A stretch of 64,000 nucleotides of DNA, from positions 73,428,353-73,492,352 of the forward strand of contig OX328130.1 in assembly GCA_946811695.1 (NCBI GenBank). The letters are read 5' to 3'. Of the stretch, positions 10,469 through 20,338 are shown one piece after another. Made by a program: the position numbers and the translations under genes. Source of the stretch: Gonocerus acuteangulatus (taxonomy: Eukaryota > Arthropoda > Insecta > Hemiptera > Coreidae). A model generated the notes under the pieces. It was not told the DNA's origin, did no database searches, and worked only from the letters and a program-made list of their open reading frames with translations. Every line of letters begins with the position of its first letter. The stretch's first letter is position 1.

Positions 10469-11540
10469 GAATGAATGAATGAATGAATGAATGAATGAAA
10501 AAAAAACTTTATTCTGGGACTTCGTCCCATAAGAATAAAAATAAGTACAAAATAAACAATAAAGAAATTTAACCTAAAAATATAAATATGAATAAAGAAA
10601 AACAAAAGTATAAAAGAACAAAACAAAAAAAGCAACTAACACAAATATTATATGTGAAGCCTTAAATAATAAAATGAAATATAAGTAAATATGTACATTC
10701 ATTGGAATGGGGCAATGATGATACAATGTTCAGAGGGGGATGGGAATAAAATTAAAGAGTTTAAATAAACAAATAAATATTAAAAAGTTGAATAAATATT
10801 AAAGGAATGGGGGCTATAAAAAGATATAAACTAGGAAAATGCATAAACACGAGAAAAAAACAGCAATATAATTTACAAAGGTAATCAGGTCTTCCTGGTG
10901 GTGAAATTTTAAGAAGCGTCTTCCTGGGAGGATAGGAGAAAAGCAAAGAGGCGGGATTTAAAGACAGGTAAGGAAGGAGAGTGTCGAATGGAAAGAGGGA
11001 TAGAGTTCCAGAAGGAGGAGGCTCGGGAGATGAAGGAACGGTCGAAGAAGGCTGTTTTATGAGTGGGAGGATAGAGATCGGAGGGACGGGAGCGGGTACC
11101 ACGGGAATGGACAGCAGATTTAAACTGCAGGAGATTGTAAATATAGGAAGGAGATTTGGAAGAAATGGTTTGGTAAAGGAAGGAACCTAGGAAATATTGT
11201 CGTCGAATTGATGGAAATAGCCACTTCAACTCGGAATACCGGTGTGAAATATGGGCATCCCTGGGGGTATCGAGGATAAATCTGAGAAAACTGTTCATTA
11301 ATCATATATATATATATTTGTCTGTTCACGCTGTAGCTGCCAGAAAAATGGTCCGATTTTGATGAAATTTGGTACAAAAATCTTTCGTATAATTTGAAAG
11401 GATAAGTTCGTTAACCAGCAGACTTCATGAAGATGTTTTTTGGGGCGAAATTCGTGCGAAAATAAAATCTATTTCATAATCTTATAGGTACTCGTTTTAT
11501 AAGTACAAGTGGAACCCAATTTGTAAAACATTGTTTTGAG
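10287..11540 (+). mobile_element. HINE/DINE-1-like element, family B, split by a LINE
   Basis: Begins TTTTAGCGCGGTTCC with the partner gaaaaccgc close by (terminal hairpin), then a CTCATGAC block and a TA microsatellite from about 10428. The microsatellite is broken by a LINE insertion (about 10466-11306) and resumes as atatatatatatttgtctgttc, followed by the family core GTCCGATTTTGATGAAATT and gttaaccagcag. The 3' terminus is not clear. Confidence 0.6.
10466..11306 (-). pseudogene. 5'-truncated LINE inserted in a microsatellite
   Basis: The minus-strand frame 11298-10909 encodes about 129 residues typical of the end of an RNase-H-less non-LTR retrotransposon: RRQYFLGSFLYQ, later RGTRSRPSDL, SFISRASSFWNSIPLSIR and FKSRL, matching the usual F..SF..RA..WN.LP..IR....FK..L layout. 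The 3' untranslated region ends with a perfect hairpin TGGGAC-gaa-GTCCCA (plus strand 10515-10529), AATAAA and a TTCA-repeat tail (plus-strand atga repeats 10467-10500). The rest of the polymerase is missing. It lies within the TA tract of a family B HINE. Confidence 0.75.
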
Positions 11541-11748
11541 AAAAACGACATTAATGTTTAATGTTCATTATTTTTTTACTTTTTATTTTCCATCATTTTT
11601 TTTTTTTATGTGAAAGTTAAAAAAGAAAAAAGCTTTTAAATTTTGAAATTCAGTAAAGAAAGACCGGTGGCAGTGAGTGTAAAGGAATTTAAAAACGTTT
11701 CTGCCAAAAAAACACTCTTGGATATCAATTTTGATATCCACTTTTAGT

Positions 11749-11984
11749 AGCGTATATAGAAAGAAATTTCACGGGGGGGGGGGGGCCGGTAGCACCTATG
11801 CTTTTGGGTTGTAGGGAAAATGTTAAATATTTTAGTGTAAAATGGTGAGTTTTAAGGTCTTCTGGACACCTAGTAGACCAGGGAAAATCTAGAAGACATT
11901 TTTCGATGTTATAGGCTTTTTTTTACATGAAATGTTCTCACCAAAACAAAATTTTGGGGGGAGCTCTCCTTATATACGCCCCTG
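11749..11984. mobile_element. MITE with GGGCGTATATA ends, copy 1
   Basis: Starts agcgtatatag and ends tatatacgcccctg, an inverted pair. It is flanked by ttagt at 11744-11748 and 11985-11989. Two relatives occur at 54405-54669 and 59289-59554, with the same order of a G-rich block near the left end and a ttatatacg right end. Its interior differs more than those two differ from each other. Confidence 0.55.
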
Positions 11985-11989
11985 TTAGT

Positions 11990-12465
11990 TATGGAAGAAT
12001 TTAAGCCTATAGAATAAAAAAAAAATTGCAAGGTGTCTACCCCTTAAGTGTGTAAGTCCTCCACAGTCATGTAAATATCACTTCACATTGCCAAATCAAA
12101 TATAATGAATAATCATGTTGTCACATGCATCCAAGATTATGTCCCTAACCACCCAAAACAATAGACAAATTAAAGATGTTTGTTTAAGTAAGTATCTTGA
12201 AATAGTAAGGTTACTAAACAATCCTTGCTTTATATTGAAGATAGATGAATGGTGTATTATGAAAAGAGAAGATAGGAGGCGATGGGAGCGGACACCAAGA
12301 TGCTAGAATCAGCAAGTGTCAAGTTGCACCTTGTAGATGCGCTGTCATCGTTTCTATTGTTCAATCTTATAGAAGCAACGCCCAACTCTTCTCTCTGTAG
12401 GATTCTACATTCTACCATCGTAGCAACTCGTATTTATTTGGTAATTTATTGAGTGCTCTAAGGAG
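11990..12465. other. unassigned DNA
   Basis: No supported feature. The 63-codon frame at 12115 has no recognisable motif. Confidence 0.35.
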
Positions 12466-12578
12466 GGATTTGGTGTTTTTAGTTGGCGTTTCCTGCCTCA
12501 ATCCGTCGGGAGGAAACCCGCTTTTGATGTCGACATGACAAAGAAATTTTTAAGAGCCGACTCTTAAGATATAATACC

Positions 12579-12625
<47 letters not shown>
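12466..12625 (+). mobile_element. family B HINE, 5' fragment
   Basis: A degenerate 5' end (ttttagttggcgtttcctg, with ggaggaaacccgc pairing) is followed by a gccgactcttaag block and a TA microsatellite (about 12588-12625), after which Helitron sequence starts. The Helitron appears to have landed in the microsatellite. Confidence 0.5.
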
Positions 12626-12636
<11 letters not shown>

Positions 12637-12674
12637 AAAAAATCACGTGTCTATCTGTTTGTCTCTTGGTTCCA

Positions 12675-13365
12675 TATACAAATCCACACCGTTTGACCGA
12701 TTTTGACCAAACTTGAAACACTGGTAGGTCTTGATACGCGAACTCTCGTAGGCTAAGTCAAAAACGTCTACCAGCTGTCTGTCTGTATGTTTTTTTCCTT
12801 ATACAAATCCACACCGTTTGACCGATTTTGACCAAACTTGGAACACTGGTAGGTCTTGATACGGGAACTCTCGTAGGCTAAGTCAAAAACGTCTACCAGC
12901 TGTCTGTCTGTATGTTTTTTCTTATACAAATACACACCGTTTGACCGATTTTGACCAAACTTGGAACACTGGTAGGTCTTGATACGGAAACTCTCGTAGG
13001 CTAAGTCAAAAAAGTCTACCAGCCATCTGTCTTTATGTTTTCTCCTAATACAAATCCACACCGTTTGACCGATTTTGACCAAACTTGGAACACTGGTAGG
13101 TCTTGATACGGGAACTCTCGTAGGCTAAGTCAAAAAAGTCTACCAGCTATCTGTCTTTATGTTTTTTCCTAATACAAATCCACACCGTTTGACCGATTTT
13201 GACCAAACTTGGAACACTGGTAGGTCTTGATACAGGAACTCTCGTGGGCTAGGTCAAAAACGTCTACCAGCTGTCTGTCTGCATGTTTTTTCCTTATACA
13301 AATCCACACCGTTTGACCGATTTTGACCAAACTTGGAACACTGGTAGGTCTTGACACGGGGAGAG
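12675..13365. repeat. 124-bp tandem repeat, six units (Helitron 5' region)
   Basis: Six direct units of 123-125 bp, each containing cacaccgtttgaccgatttt, ggtaggtcttgatac and cgtctaccagctgtctg-like blocks. The unit matches sequence present once in the Helitron at 49841-50438, so the array arose inside the element. Confidence 0.85.
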
Positions 13366-13514
13366 TCATAGGCTAGGTTAAAATCGTCTATGACTCACAG
13401 TTCGGAGATCACGAGTTGGAAACAATGAACCAAAATAGTTACAGATTTGCGTTATTAGATTTTAATATTAATTATTGGGTTTCTAATTTATTTTTGCTTT
13501 TATTGATGTAGAAA

Positions 13515-13811
13515 GTAGGTGTAGCATAGCACGGCGGGTATCAGCTAGTAGGTGTAGCATAGCACGCCGGGTATCAGCTAGTAGGTGTAGCATAGCACGC
13601 CGGGTATCAGCTGGTAGGTGTAGCATAGCACGCCGGGTATCAGCTAGTAGGTGTAGCATAGCACGCCGGGTATCAGCTAGTAGGTGTAGCATAGCACGCC
13701 GGGTATCAGCTAGTAGGTGTAGCATAGCACGCCGGGTATCAGCTAGTAGGTGTAGCATAGCACGCCGGGTATCAGCTAGTAGGTGTAGCATAGCACGCCG
13801 GGTATCAGCTA
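13515..13811. repeat. 33-bp tandem repeat, nine units (Helitron 3' terminus)
   Basis: Exact or near-exact 33-bp units start at 13515, 13548, 13581 and so on to 13779. Each ends ...GGGTATCAGCTAG followed by T, which is the terminus of a Helitron including the CTAG-T boundary. Compare GGTAACAGCTAG-T at the end of the complete element at 50438. Confidence 0.9.
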
Positions 13812-13854
13812 TAGAATATAAAAGTGATAATTTTTATATATATTTACATTCATA

Positions 13855-13985
13855 TATACCTAGGAGGCTAAAAACATTTCCAATTTTGACAAAATTTGGC
13901 CCTACAATACATTTTTTTTTAAACAAAAAGCCTAGTTCACTATCCAGCAGAATCCGATTAGCGGAACACTATCTCTTCAGCGAAA
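13855..13985 (+). mobile_element. family B HINE core fragment (decayed)
   Basis: Contains attttgacaaaatttgg and cactatccagcagaatccg, diverged versions of the family B core after the microsatellite. Both ends are missing. Confidence 0.4.
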
Positions 13986-14011
13986 TAAAGAATGTGTGTG
14001 TGTGTGTATAT

Positions 14012-14440
14012 ATATACAGGGTGTGCCGCAATGAGATGTCATAACTTTAGGGGGTTTATTCTGCACCTCATTTGTAGTTCAGGTACGCAAAAAAGAGAGT
14101 CTTATCTCAACATGTAGCAGAGCTATTCAAACGTTTGGTCTATTTCCAAAACTGGCGTTTTTTTTTTAATGAAAAACTGTGTTTTCCGGATTTCTGTTTA
14201 ATTTCTTGTAAATTACGACCACATTTTTAGAATTTACAGTAATTTTCCAATAAGAAACATCCGTTATTGAAATGCTGCCTTGTAAATTAAGAGCTATACT
14301 AAGAGCCATATAGATGTGAACTATTGCTATTAGTTCTAGGTGGTTCGTAACAGCTTATTAAGTCTTCAAATTTTTTTATTTTAATTAAATTTTTGTCGTG
14401 GAAACGTTTCGGCTATAAGCCATTTTCAATCCAATTTGTC
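14012..14440. other. possible DNA-transposon end; ribozyme-like motif
   Basis: TA followed by CAGGGTGTGCCG at about 14018-14030 resembles the ends of mariner/IS630-type elements (TACAGGGTG), but no partner end was found. At 14405-14433 the minus strand reads TTGAAAATGGC-ttata-GCCGAAACG, a stem with flanking GAAA like three other loci in the window. Confidence 0.3.
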
Positions 14441-14675
14441 TGTATGATTTTGCATTATTTTGTTATATATACATTATATCTTCAGGTTATGTGCTTGTAA
14501 ATTTTACGTTATTTAATTTGAGGAGGAAATTTAATTTTTTATATATATAATTGTATGTTTAATGTCTCTATTATTTCATGAATGATATTATTATTACCTC
14601 AATTATTACATATTATTTTATATTTGAGTCTGCTTCTGTAATGGAGGACTAGATGTGCAAGACTACAACATTTAA

Positions 14676-15605
14676 CCCTGGAATCACAACGTGGGGTCAC
14701 CCGTGACCCCCGACTTCTGAAAATATTTGTTATTTCCTACACATTCCAGCTGTTAAACATGTCCGATCCTCTACCTTCCTGTCCTGACAAGGGGATCATA
14801 ATAGAGAGTCAGGCTTTTTTCATTCCTATCCCTGTCAACGTATATAAAGCCTTCGGGTCACGGGCGACCCCACGTTGTGGTTTATGTAATATTTTTATTT
14901 ATCGAATGTAGTATGTCTAACGATATATTATTTTGCACTGAAGATGAAATTCACAATGAGTTACTTTGCCAAATTGTAGAAGAGAAAAACAGAGAGTTTG
15001 GAGAAGCTTTGGATAGTGAAGACAGTGAAATTGGTGAAGTATGTGATACGAGTGAAAAAGAGTATGGCCATATATACGATGTGGTGATTATGATCGTAAA
15101 AAAGACAGGAAAGCTGCAACACATTGTGGAATGTGTAGTAAGAGTCTGTGTGCTGAACACTGGCAAAGTATATAGGAAAATGTATAAATGAATAACAATA
15201 TTTTTATTTTTTTGATCATTATATTGTGCATACATTCAAGTCACTATATGTTTTCCCCTTTTAAACCAATTTTACATATCATAGTATTTTTTTATTCTAG
15301 CAGTCATAAAGACAAAATATTATAGGAGAAAACGTTATATTTAATGTTGATATTCAGAGGATAAGTATTCAAATAAACTTATGTCTAAATTTGTGGTATT
15401 TTGATGTTTGATTTCCCACTCCTCCATTTTACAATTAATTAAGATTATTTGGTTATAAATTGTTATATTATACATGGTAGTCATCTTAAAATACCATTTC
15501 AGAAACCTAACACCAAATTTGTAAAAGAATTGCGAAAGACTAGATGGGGTCTTATATGACCCCACGTTGTGAGATTTGTAACAGCTTTATCATGTGATTC
15601 CAGGG
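14676..15605 (+). mobile_element. internally deleted piggyBac element, copy 1
   Basis: Ends are CCCTGGAATCACAACGTGG (14676) and its inverted partner CACATGATAAAG...GATTCCAGGG (to 15605), flanked on both sides by TTAA (14672-14675 and 15606-15609), the signature of piggyBac integration. The 930 bp are far too short for a complete transposase. A leftover coding region runs from 14913 (described separately). The right end is followed by three further tandem copies of the terminus. A second copy with the same structure lies at 62562-63470. Confidence 0.9.
14913..15191 (+). pseudogene. piggyBac transposase remnant, N- and C-terminus joined
   Basis: The frame starting at ATG 14913 encodes an acidic start (MSNDILFCTEDEIHNELL, then EALDSEDSEIGEV), typical of the disordered N-terminus of piggyBac transposases. 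After about 15080 the sequence jumps to the C-terminal cysteine-rich domain, readable only in another frame: ATHCGMCSKSLCAEHW, with the C..C....C..H spacing of that domain, then an in-frame stop. The whole DDD catalytic core is absent. The same junction is present in the copy at 62.6-63.5 kb, where the zinc motif is intact and ends at a stop codon. No transposase activity is expected. Confidence 0.8.
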
Positions 15606-15790
15606 TTAATATTGACCCCACGTTGTGAGATTTGTAACAGCTTTATCATGTTGTGATTCCAGGGATAATATTGACCCCACGTTGTGAGATTTGTAACAGC
15701 TTTATCATGTTGTGATTCCAGGGATAATATTGACCCCACGTTGTGATATTTGTAACAGCTTTATCATGTTGTGATTCCAGGGATAATATT
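15558..15790. repeat. 59-bp tandem array of the piggyBac 3' end
   Basis: The last roughly 50 bp of piggyBac plus the adjacent flank TAATATTGA is repeated: gaccccacgttgtga starts at 15558, 15614, 15673 and 15732. The three added units are 59 bp, ending GATTCCAGGGATAATATTGA. The trinucleotide TGA is present both in the flank (TAATATTGATATT) and before CCCCACG inside the element, suggesting a microhomology junction. Confidence 0.9.
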
Positions 15791-16205
15791 GATATTAGTG
15801 TTTTCTTAACTTATTCGATATTTTCCTAATCAGCTATTTCTGGACTTAGAGGTTTGCCTCCTCTTCAAAAGTTGCATTATTTATTAAGCTTGAAAATGGT
15901 AACTCGTTGTTTTAGGATGAAAAAATATTTATATCTAATTTTTACTGATTTACGAGTTAAAACCAATGAATTTGCTAATGCGTATAGGAGCCATTCTTAA
16001 CATTTTTTTTAATTTCACACGATAATGGTTAAGTCCCATCTTCACCACTCTACGCGCACATATGTTTTGCTCTGATTAAGGGTAGAGGGACATTTTGGTA
16101 TCAAGGGTAAAGAAATACAGATGATCATAACTTAACAAGTACATATGTTATGCATTGAGGATATTTTCTAAGGGGGATTTTTGTCCGCCAAATATTTGGT
16201 TCGGC
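15791..16205. other. flank of piggyBac; unassigned
   Basis: Continues the sequence interrupted by piggyBac (gaatgat... to tattgatattagtg). No domain could be read with confidence. Confidence 0.3.
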
Positions 16206-16208
16206 GAA

Positions 16209-16380
16209 TTTAGGAGACTAGCTGAGACTTTAGGAGACTAGCTGAGACTTTAGGAGACTAGCTGAGACTTTAGCAGACTAGCTAAGACTTTAGGAGACTA
16301 GCAGAGACTTTAGGAGACTAGCTGAGACTTTAGGAGACTAGCTGAGACTTTAGGAGACTAGCTAAGACTTTAGGAGACTC
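16209..16380. repeat. 20-bp minisatellite, about 8.5 units
   Basis: The unit tttaggagactagctgagac recurs every 20 bp with few substitutions (gctaagac, gcagagac). No link to a transposon was recognised. Confidence 0.9.
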
Positions 16381-16716
16381 TTCCTACTTTTCGCTAAGTC
16401 AGTTTTGCATGACGCGATGGAACTCATAGGACCGCGCGTTCTCGAATGTTAATTTCTTACTAATTCTTGCTAAAGATATGCCAGCGAAGATTGAATTACT
16501 AGAAATACAATCTTGTACCTCTATGGAGGACTTATCGATTCGCCAAGACTATCCTCCATTGTGACTGCACGGTGCTCTATTTCCTCCTGACAGCTCAGAC
16601 AGGTAATGTGTTATATCTAGGGGTTTTATCTTCCGTCGTTTTATCTAACTTACAGCTCTTGCTGTTGCATACTTTAGCTAGCTTCTTCTATGGTAGGATT
16701 CTTTGGGTGCTTTCTT
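16381..16716. other. unassigned DNA
   Basis: No supported feature. Confidence 0.35.
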
Positions 16717-17588
16717 TAAACTGGTTTCCTACTCCCCCTCCATAGGGGCTTATTTCACATAAAGGAAGGATTTGTTTAATTAATTGGATTCAGTTAAAAT
16801 AATTTCTACATGTTTGGAATTTATATAAACAAAGATGTTTAAATTTTTGTTATGTTTGAAGATTAGAATAAAATATTTTATTAATAGACAAGAACAGTTT
16901 TATTAAGTTTTTATAATTCTCTTAATTTATTTTTTTACGGCGCTTCGACAAATCTGGGCCATGAGCGCCGACATCCAGGTTGCAGCAAGGAATTTTCCCA
17001 ATGACCCGTGGGATGAGAAAATTCCTGCCGCCGGTGGGAATCGAACCCACCATCTCTTTGCTTATGAATCCGAGGCGCTAGCCACTAGACCACGGGAAAC
17101 ATTAATTCTCTTAATATCTCGAAAACGGTTGGGAAATCGTGGTAAGTGGAAGGTAATCATTCGAAAGCTTACTAAATTTTCGACAAAAAAGGTTTAGAAA
17201 CAACTTTGGATGAGACGATCTCAATCGGATAAATAAGTTCTTAAAACTTCAGTTGTTGTTTAGCTCACTTATTAATTTGATGTTTTTGTTTTTAAAATTA
17301 CATTTATTTGCAGAATTATTATTATAGTCAAATAACACAAGAAAATGTGAAACGTATTAATATTTTTTAATGCATTAAACTGTGAAATAAGTATTTCTAG
17401 AAGTGGATGTTGGAGCCTTGTCGACCCTGCCAGGTAAGGGTACGGGGCTTTTTGTCACCTATATGTGGCCATAAAATCATTTCAAGAAATGTCGGACCAA
17501 AATAATAACTGTTTCTACTTTAATCTTTCCAAATCAGACTAGGGATATGAACGGAACCGCGCTAAAATAGCAGGCTGTCGGACTTTTT
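16717..17588 (+). mobile_element. HINE family B, decayed copy with SINE insertion
   Basis: The left end is degenerate (ctggtttcctactccccctcc then ataggggctt). The interior matches the complete copy at 46.1-47.7 kb (tcgaaaacggttgggaaatc, then agaaagct-like and aatcgg blocks). The right end has GGAACCGCGCT (17553-17563) and GTCGGACTTTTTT. The TA tract has been lost. A SINE sits at 16927-17102. Confidence 0.6.
16927..17102 (-). mobile_element. tRNA-derived SINE with target-site duplication
   Basis: On the minus strand it opens with a tRNA-like head: GTGGTCTAGTGGCTAGCG (A box) and GGTTCGATTCCCACC (B box), followed by a tail region containing ATGTCGGCGCT and an A-rich end. Identical 13-bp direct repeats taattctcttaat flank it at 16914-16926 and 17103-17115. 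Another copy is at 35.28-35.45 kb. Confidence 0.85.
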
Positions 17589-17606
17589 TATATGGCTTAG
17601 CTCATA

Positions 17607-17847
17607 AAAAATAGTACTTATTTTTCTCTTTTGTGCCACTTTATTCTATAGCTGCCCTAAATATTTCGTGACCTGCATGCCACCTCCTCAGGAGCCATTT
17701 AATCCCCATGAGTGGTCCACTCGCCATCCATATTAACACTGAAATGTTCCCTAAGGTGGCATGGTGGTCACGAAACATGTAGAGCAGTTATAGAATACAG
17801 TGACACAAAACGGAAAAATAAGTACTATTTTTTATGATCTTTATCCT
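17607..17847. mobile_element. small foldback MITE
   Basis: Arms of about 83 bp are inverted copies with few mismatches: cataaaaaatagtactta at 17607 and taagtactattttttatg ending near 17847, with a short non-repeated centre. No coding capacity. It lies between two oppositely oriented family B HINEs. Confidence 0.75.
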
Positions 17848-17976
17848 AAGGAGTGAAAATACGTAATTGGTCAGAAATACGTGGACTAGGGTAAACATGT
17901 ATATTTAAAAGTTTTGGCATGCTCTTTAGCAGCAAATCGATTTTCAAATTCTTCAAAATTATCGAAGAGAATTCTT

Positions 17977-19217
17977 AAAAAAGTCCGACTCGCAGGAACT
18001 GTGTCATCTTAGCGCGGTTACGTACATCTCGAAGAAATGGAATAAATTAGCACCACAAATCACAGAAAACTGACAGTAGCCAAGTTACACAGAAACGGAT
18101 AATTCTTAATCTGTATAAGTCAATACAATTATGTACTGAAAACGTACTTACTCTTTGACTACTGCTTAGAAGGCTCTATTCTAAACAATCAAAAATTCGT
18201 TGTCATTTTAAGTATCTTGTTTTACTAGCAAATTCGTTTTACTGTTATAATCAACGGTAAATATGTGCTTCATGGCGAATAAAATTCCATTCTGTCGTGG
18301 TTTAAATCTTTCTATAAAATAAGAAATAACGATAACTTCAATTAGAGGCTATGAGGAAGGTTATATAGACAGAAGAATTCAAAACAAACTACGTCACCAT
18401 GATTAGCCACTGCCATCTTGATTACCACAGCCACTCCTAACTTATTACAAATTCCTTTCACCGTTTCTTAGCTTATTTTACTACAATACTAATTTCACTG
18501 ATAAGTACAATTTAAAACAAGAAACAACCAATTTAAAAGTAAGATAAACAAAGAGAAAAACCCTTTTAAAACAACAAAACAAACACTTTTTAAGTTTTAA
18601 GCGCTTATATCTCCGATTGACGTTGCCGCATCGAATATTGCTTCAGTACCTTTTTTGTAGAGAATTTAGTAAGCATTCGAATGGTCACCATCCACTTAGC
18701 ACGATTTCCCAACCGTTATCGAGATATTTACGAAAACTGTATGAAGATCCGAAAACTTTTCATGTCTATTAATAAAATAATTTTTTTCGCATACTTCCTT
18801 AACTCCAAATATAACCAAACTTTAAACATCTTAGTTGGGATTAATTTTCAAGTTATAGAAAATATTTCAATTGAATCCCGCGATTCTATGTACTCACAAA
18901 AAAATAATGACTTACAAAAACATTGATTCCACTTTTCTCAGAAACGGTAACAGATATCGCCTTATAAATGGTCTCATTCGTTTTATTATGTTAAGATACC
19001 TATAAAACAAGTCCCTGCAAGCATATAAACTCAAAAACGTAAGCGTTACGATTTTTTTTGCGCGAATTTCGCCCCAAACACTATCTTCTAGTGGGCGGAT
19101 TCTGCTGGTTAACGAACTTGACCTTTCAAATTAGACGAAAGATTTTTGTACCAAATTTCGTTAAAATCGGACCATTTTTGAGCTTGCTAGAGAGCGAACA
19201 GACAAGCATATATATAA

Positions 19218-19272
<55 letters not shown>

Positions 19273-19409
19273 AATTTGGGCCACCTATATTTTCGTGATC
19301 TATAGGGTCTGAAACGTGAAAGTTTCTAGTCGGCACTTCCGGATTGCGTCGTGAGGTCAACTTCATAAGCGGGTTCTCCCTATGGAGATAGGGAGTAACC
19401 GCGCTAAAA
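17977..19409 (-). mobile_element. HINE family B, reverse copy
   Basis: The 3' end lies at the left (aaaaaagtccgactcgcagg, then agcgcggtt at 18011-18019). The 5' end is at the right (aaccgcgctaaaa, 19397-19409). The core block with ccaaatttcgttaaaatcgg is near 19150, next to a TA microsatellite at about 19204-19270. The order matches the copy at 46.1-47.7 kb in reverse. Confidence 0.7.
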
Positions 19410-19419
19410 GGAGACAAAA

Positions 19420-20335
19420 TTGTAAGTTATAAAAAGATTTTGTGTGCCTGGTAAGTAAGAAAACATTGTGAAAAGACAAATAAACAACAGTTTTGTTTTC
19501 ATAAAATTTAGTTATGAATAAGGAAAATGTATAAATACAACAAAATAAAATGTCATAAGTACAGATAAACAGATGTTTTCATTTTGTTTTATTTTTTGGG
19601 GTAGAAAAGAGCATGCTGCAAATTCATAACCCCAATTATTCCTGACTTCTCATTTGTTTTATTGTAGGAAATAAACTAACTTTAACAGTGTTATTCTGTT
19701 TCCAAGAACGAATGTTGTGACAGAGGATGGAGTAATTTCCGCTTAGGAAACTGTCAATTTCCTGTTTTTAAATCTTCCTTCTTGTTGGGATTTAATTTTA
19801 TATTTTTCACGAAAAACCAAAACTTACCAATAAATAGGAAGGATAGGAGTGATCCGTCTTGGCTATTTAAAAGAAAACCACCAAAACTGGGAATTAAACC
19901 CATGAACCTTCCCGTGGAGTCATCAAGTTATTCATAATACAAATAATTTTCGTTCAATTTCATTATTAAATGTTATTGAAATGATTTGTGAATCCATAAC
20001 GAAATGACCAGAACCATCCAATGATGATGAAAATCTATTTCTCAAAGTAATAAATCCAGTGAGATATATTTGTTAGAGAAATATTTATGCCTTTATTTAC
20101 TGTAGAGTGATGGAGTGTTCAATACCTTTCACGTTGGAATACAATACTCGGAACGACAGCTCATTATAGAGCTATTCGCAAAATGACGTGTAATTAATGT
20201 CAGGAATGTCTGAGTAGATAAGTGATAACAATTCTAATAACTCGGATTATCAAATATTCATTGAATAGAAAATATAGGTTAAGATTGTTCTGCCAGATAA
20301 AATATATTAGGTTTAAATTATAAATGACAATTTCC
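19420..20335. other. unassigned DNA with a decayed SINE
   Basis: At about 19790-19925 the plus strand carries accaccaaaactgggaatt and aaacccatgaacc, a worn reverse-oriented copy of the tRNA-like SINE found at 1965-2130. The rest shows nothing I can support. Confidence 0.3.
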
Positions 20336-20338
20336 ATT

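Larger units (their letters stand above)
12636..13812 (+). mobile_element. non-autonomous Helitron with both ends tandemly amplified
   Basis: The left part has the 5' sequence seen in the complete Helitron at 49841 (AATCACGTGTCTATCTGTTTG), followed by a unit with accgtttgaccgattttgac repeated six times at 123-125 bp spacing (starts near 12691, 12816, 12939, 13063, 13188 and 13311). After a unique stretch of about 130 bp the 3' terminus follows, itself repeated nine times as a 33-bp unit (13515-13811) ending CAGCTAG. Helitrons are rolling-circle elements that end in a hairpin plus CTRR. No Rep/helicase gene is present. The reverse-strand frames over the arrays are repeat artefacts. Confidence 0.7.

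Noticed and set aside
12768..13369. Repeat-protein-like minus-strand frames
   Set aside because: Translation of the 124-bp Helitron 5' array.
13483..13791. 102-codon leucine/arginine-rich repeat protein
   Set aside because: Direct translation of the 33-bp Helitron-end array.
16927..17102. A tRNA gene on the minus strand
   Set aside because: The A and B boxes are present, but the tRNA-like part continues into a SINE body with target-site duplications and recurs at 35.3 kb.
19058..19417. Isoleucine/tyrosine-repeat membrane proteins
   Set aside because: Translations of TA microsatellites; the same happens at about 48.8, 49.7, 54.9, 57.2 and 62.1 kb.
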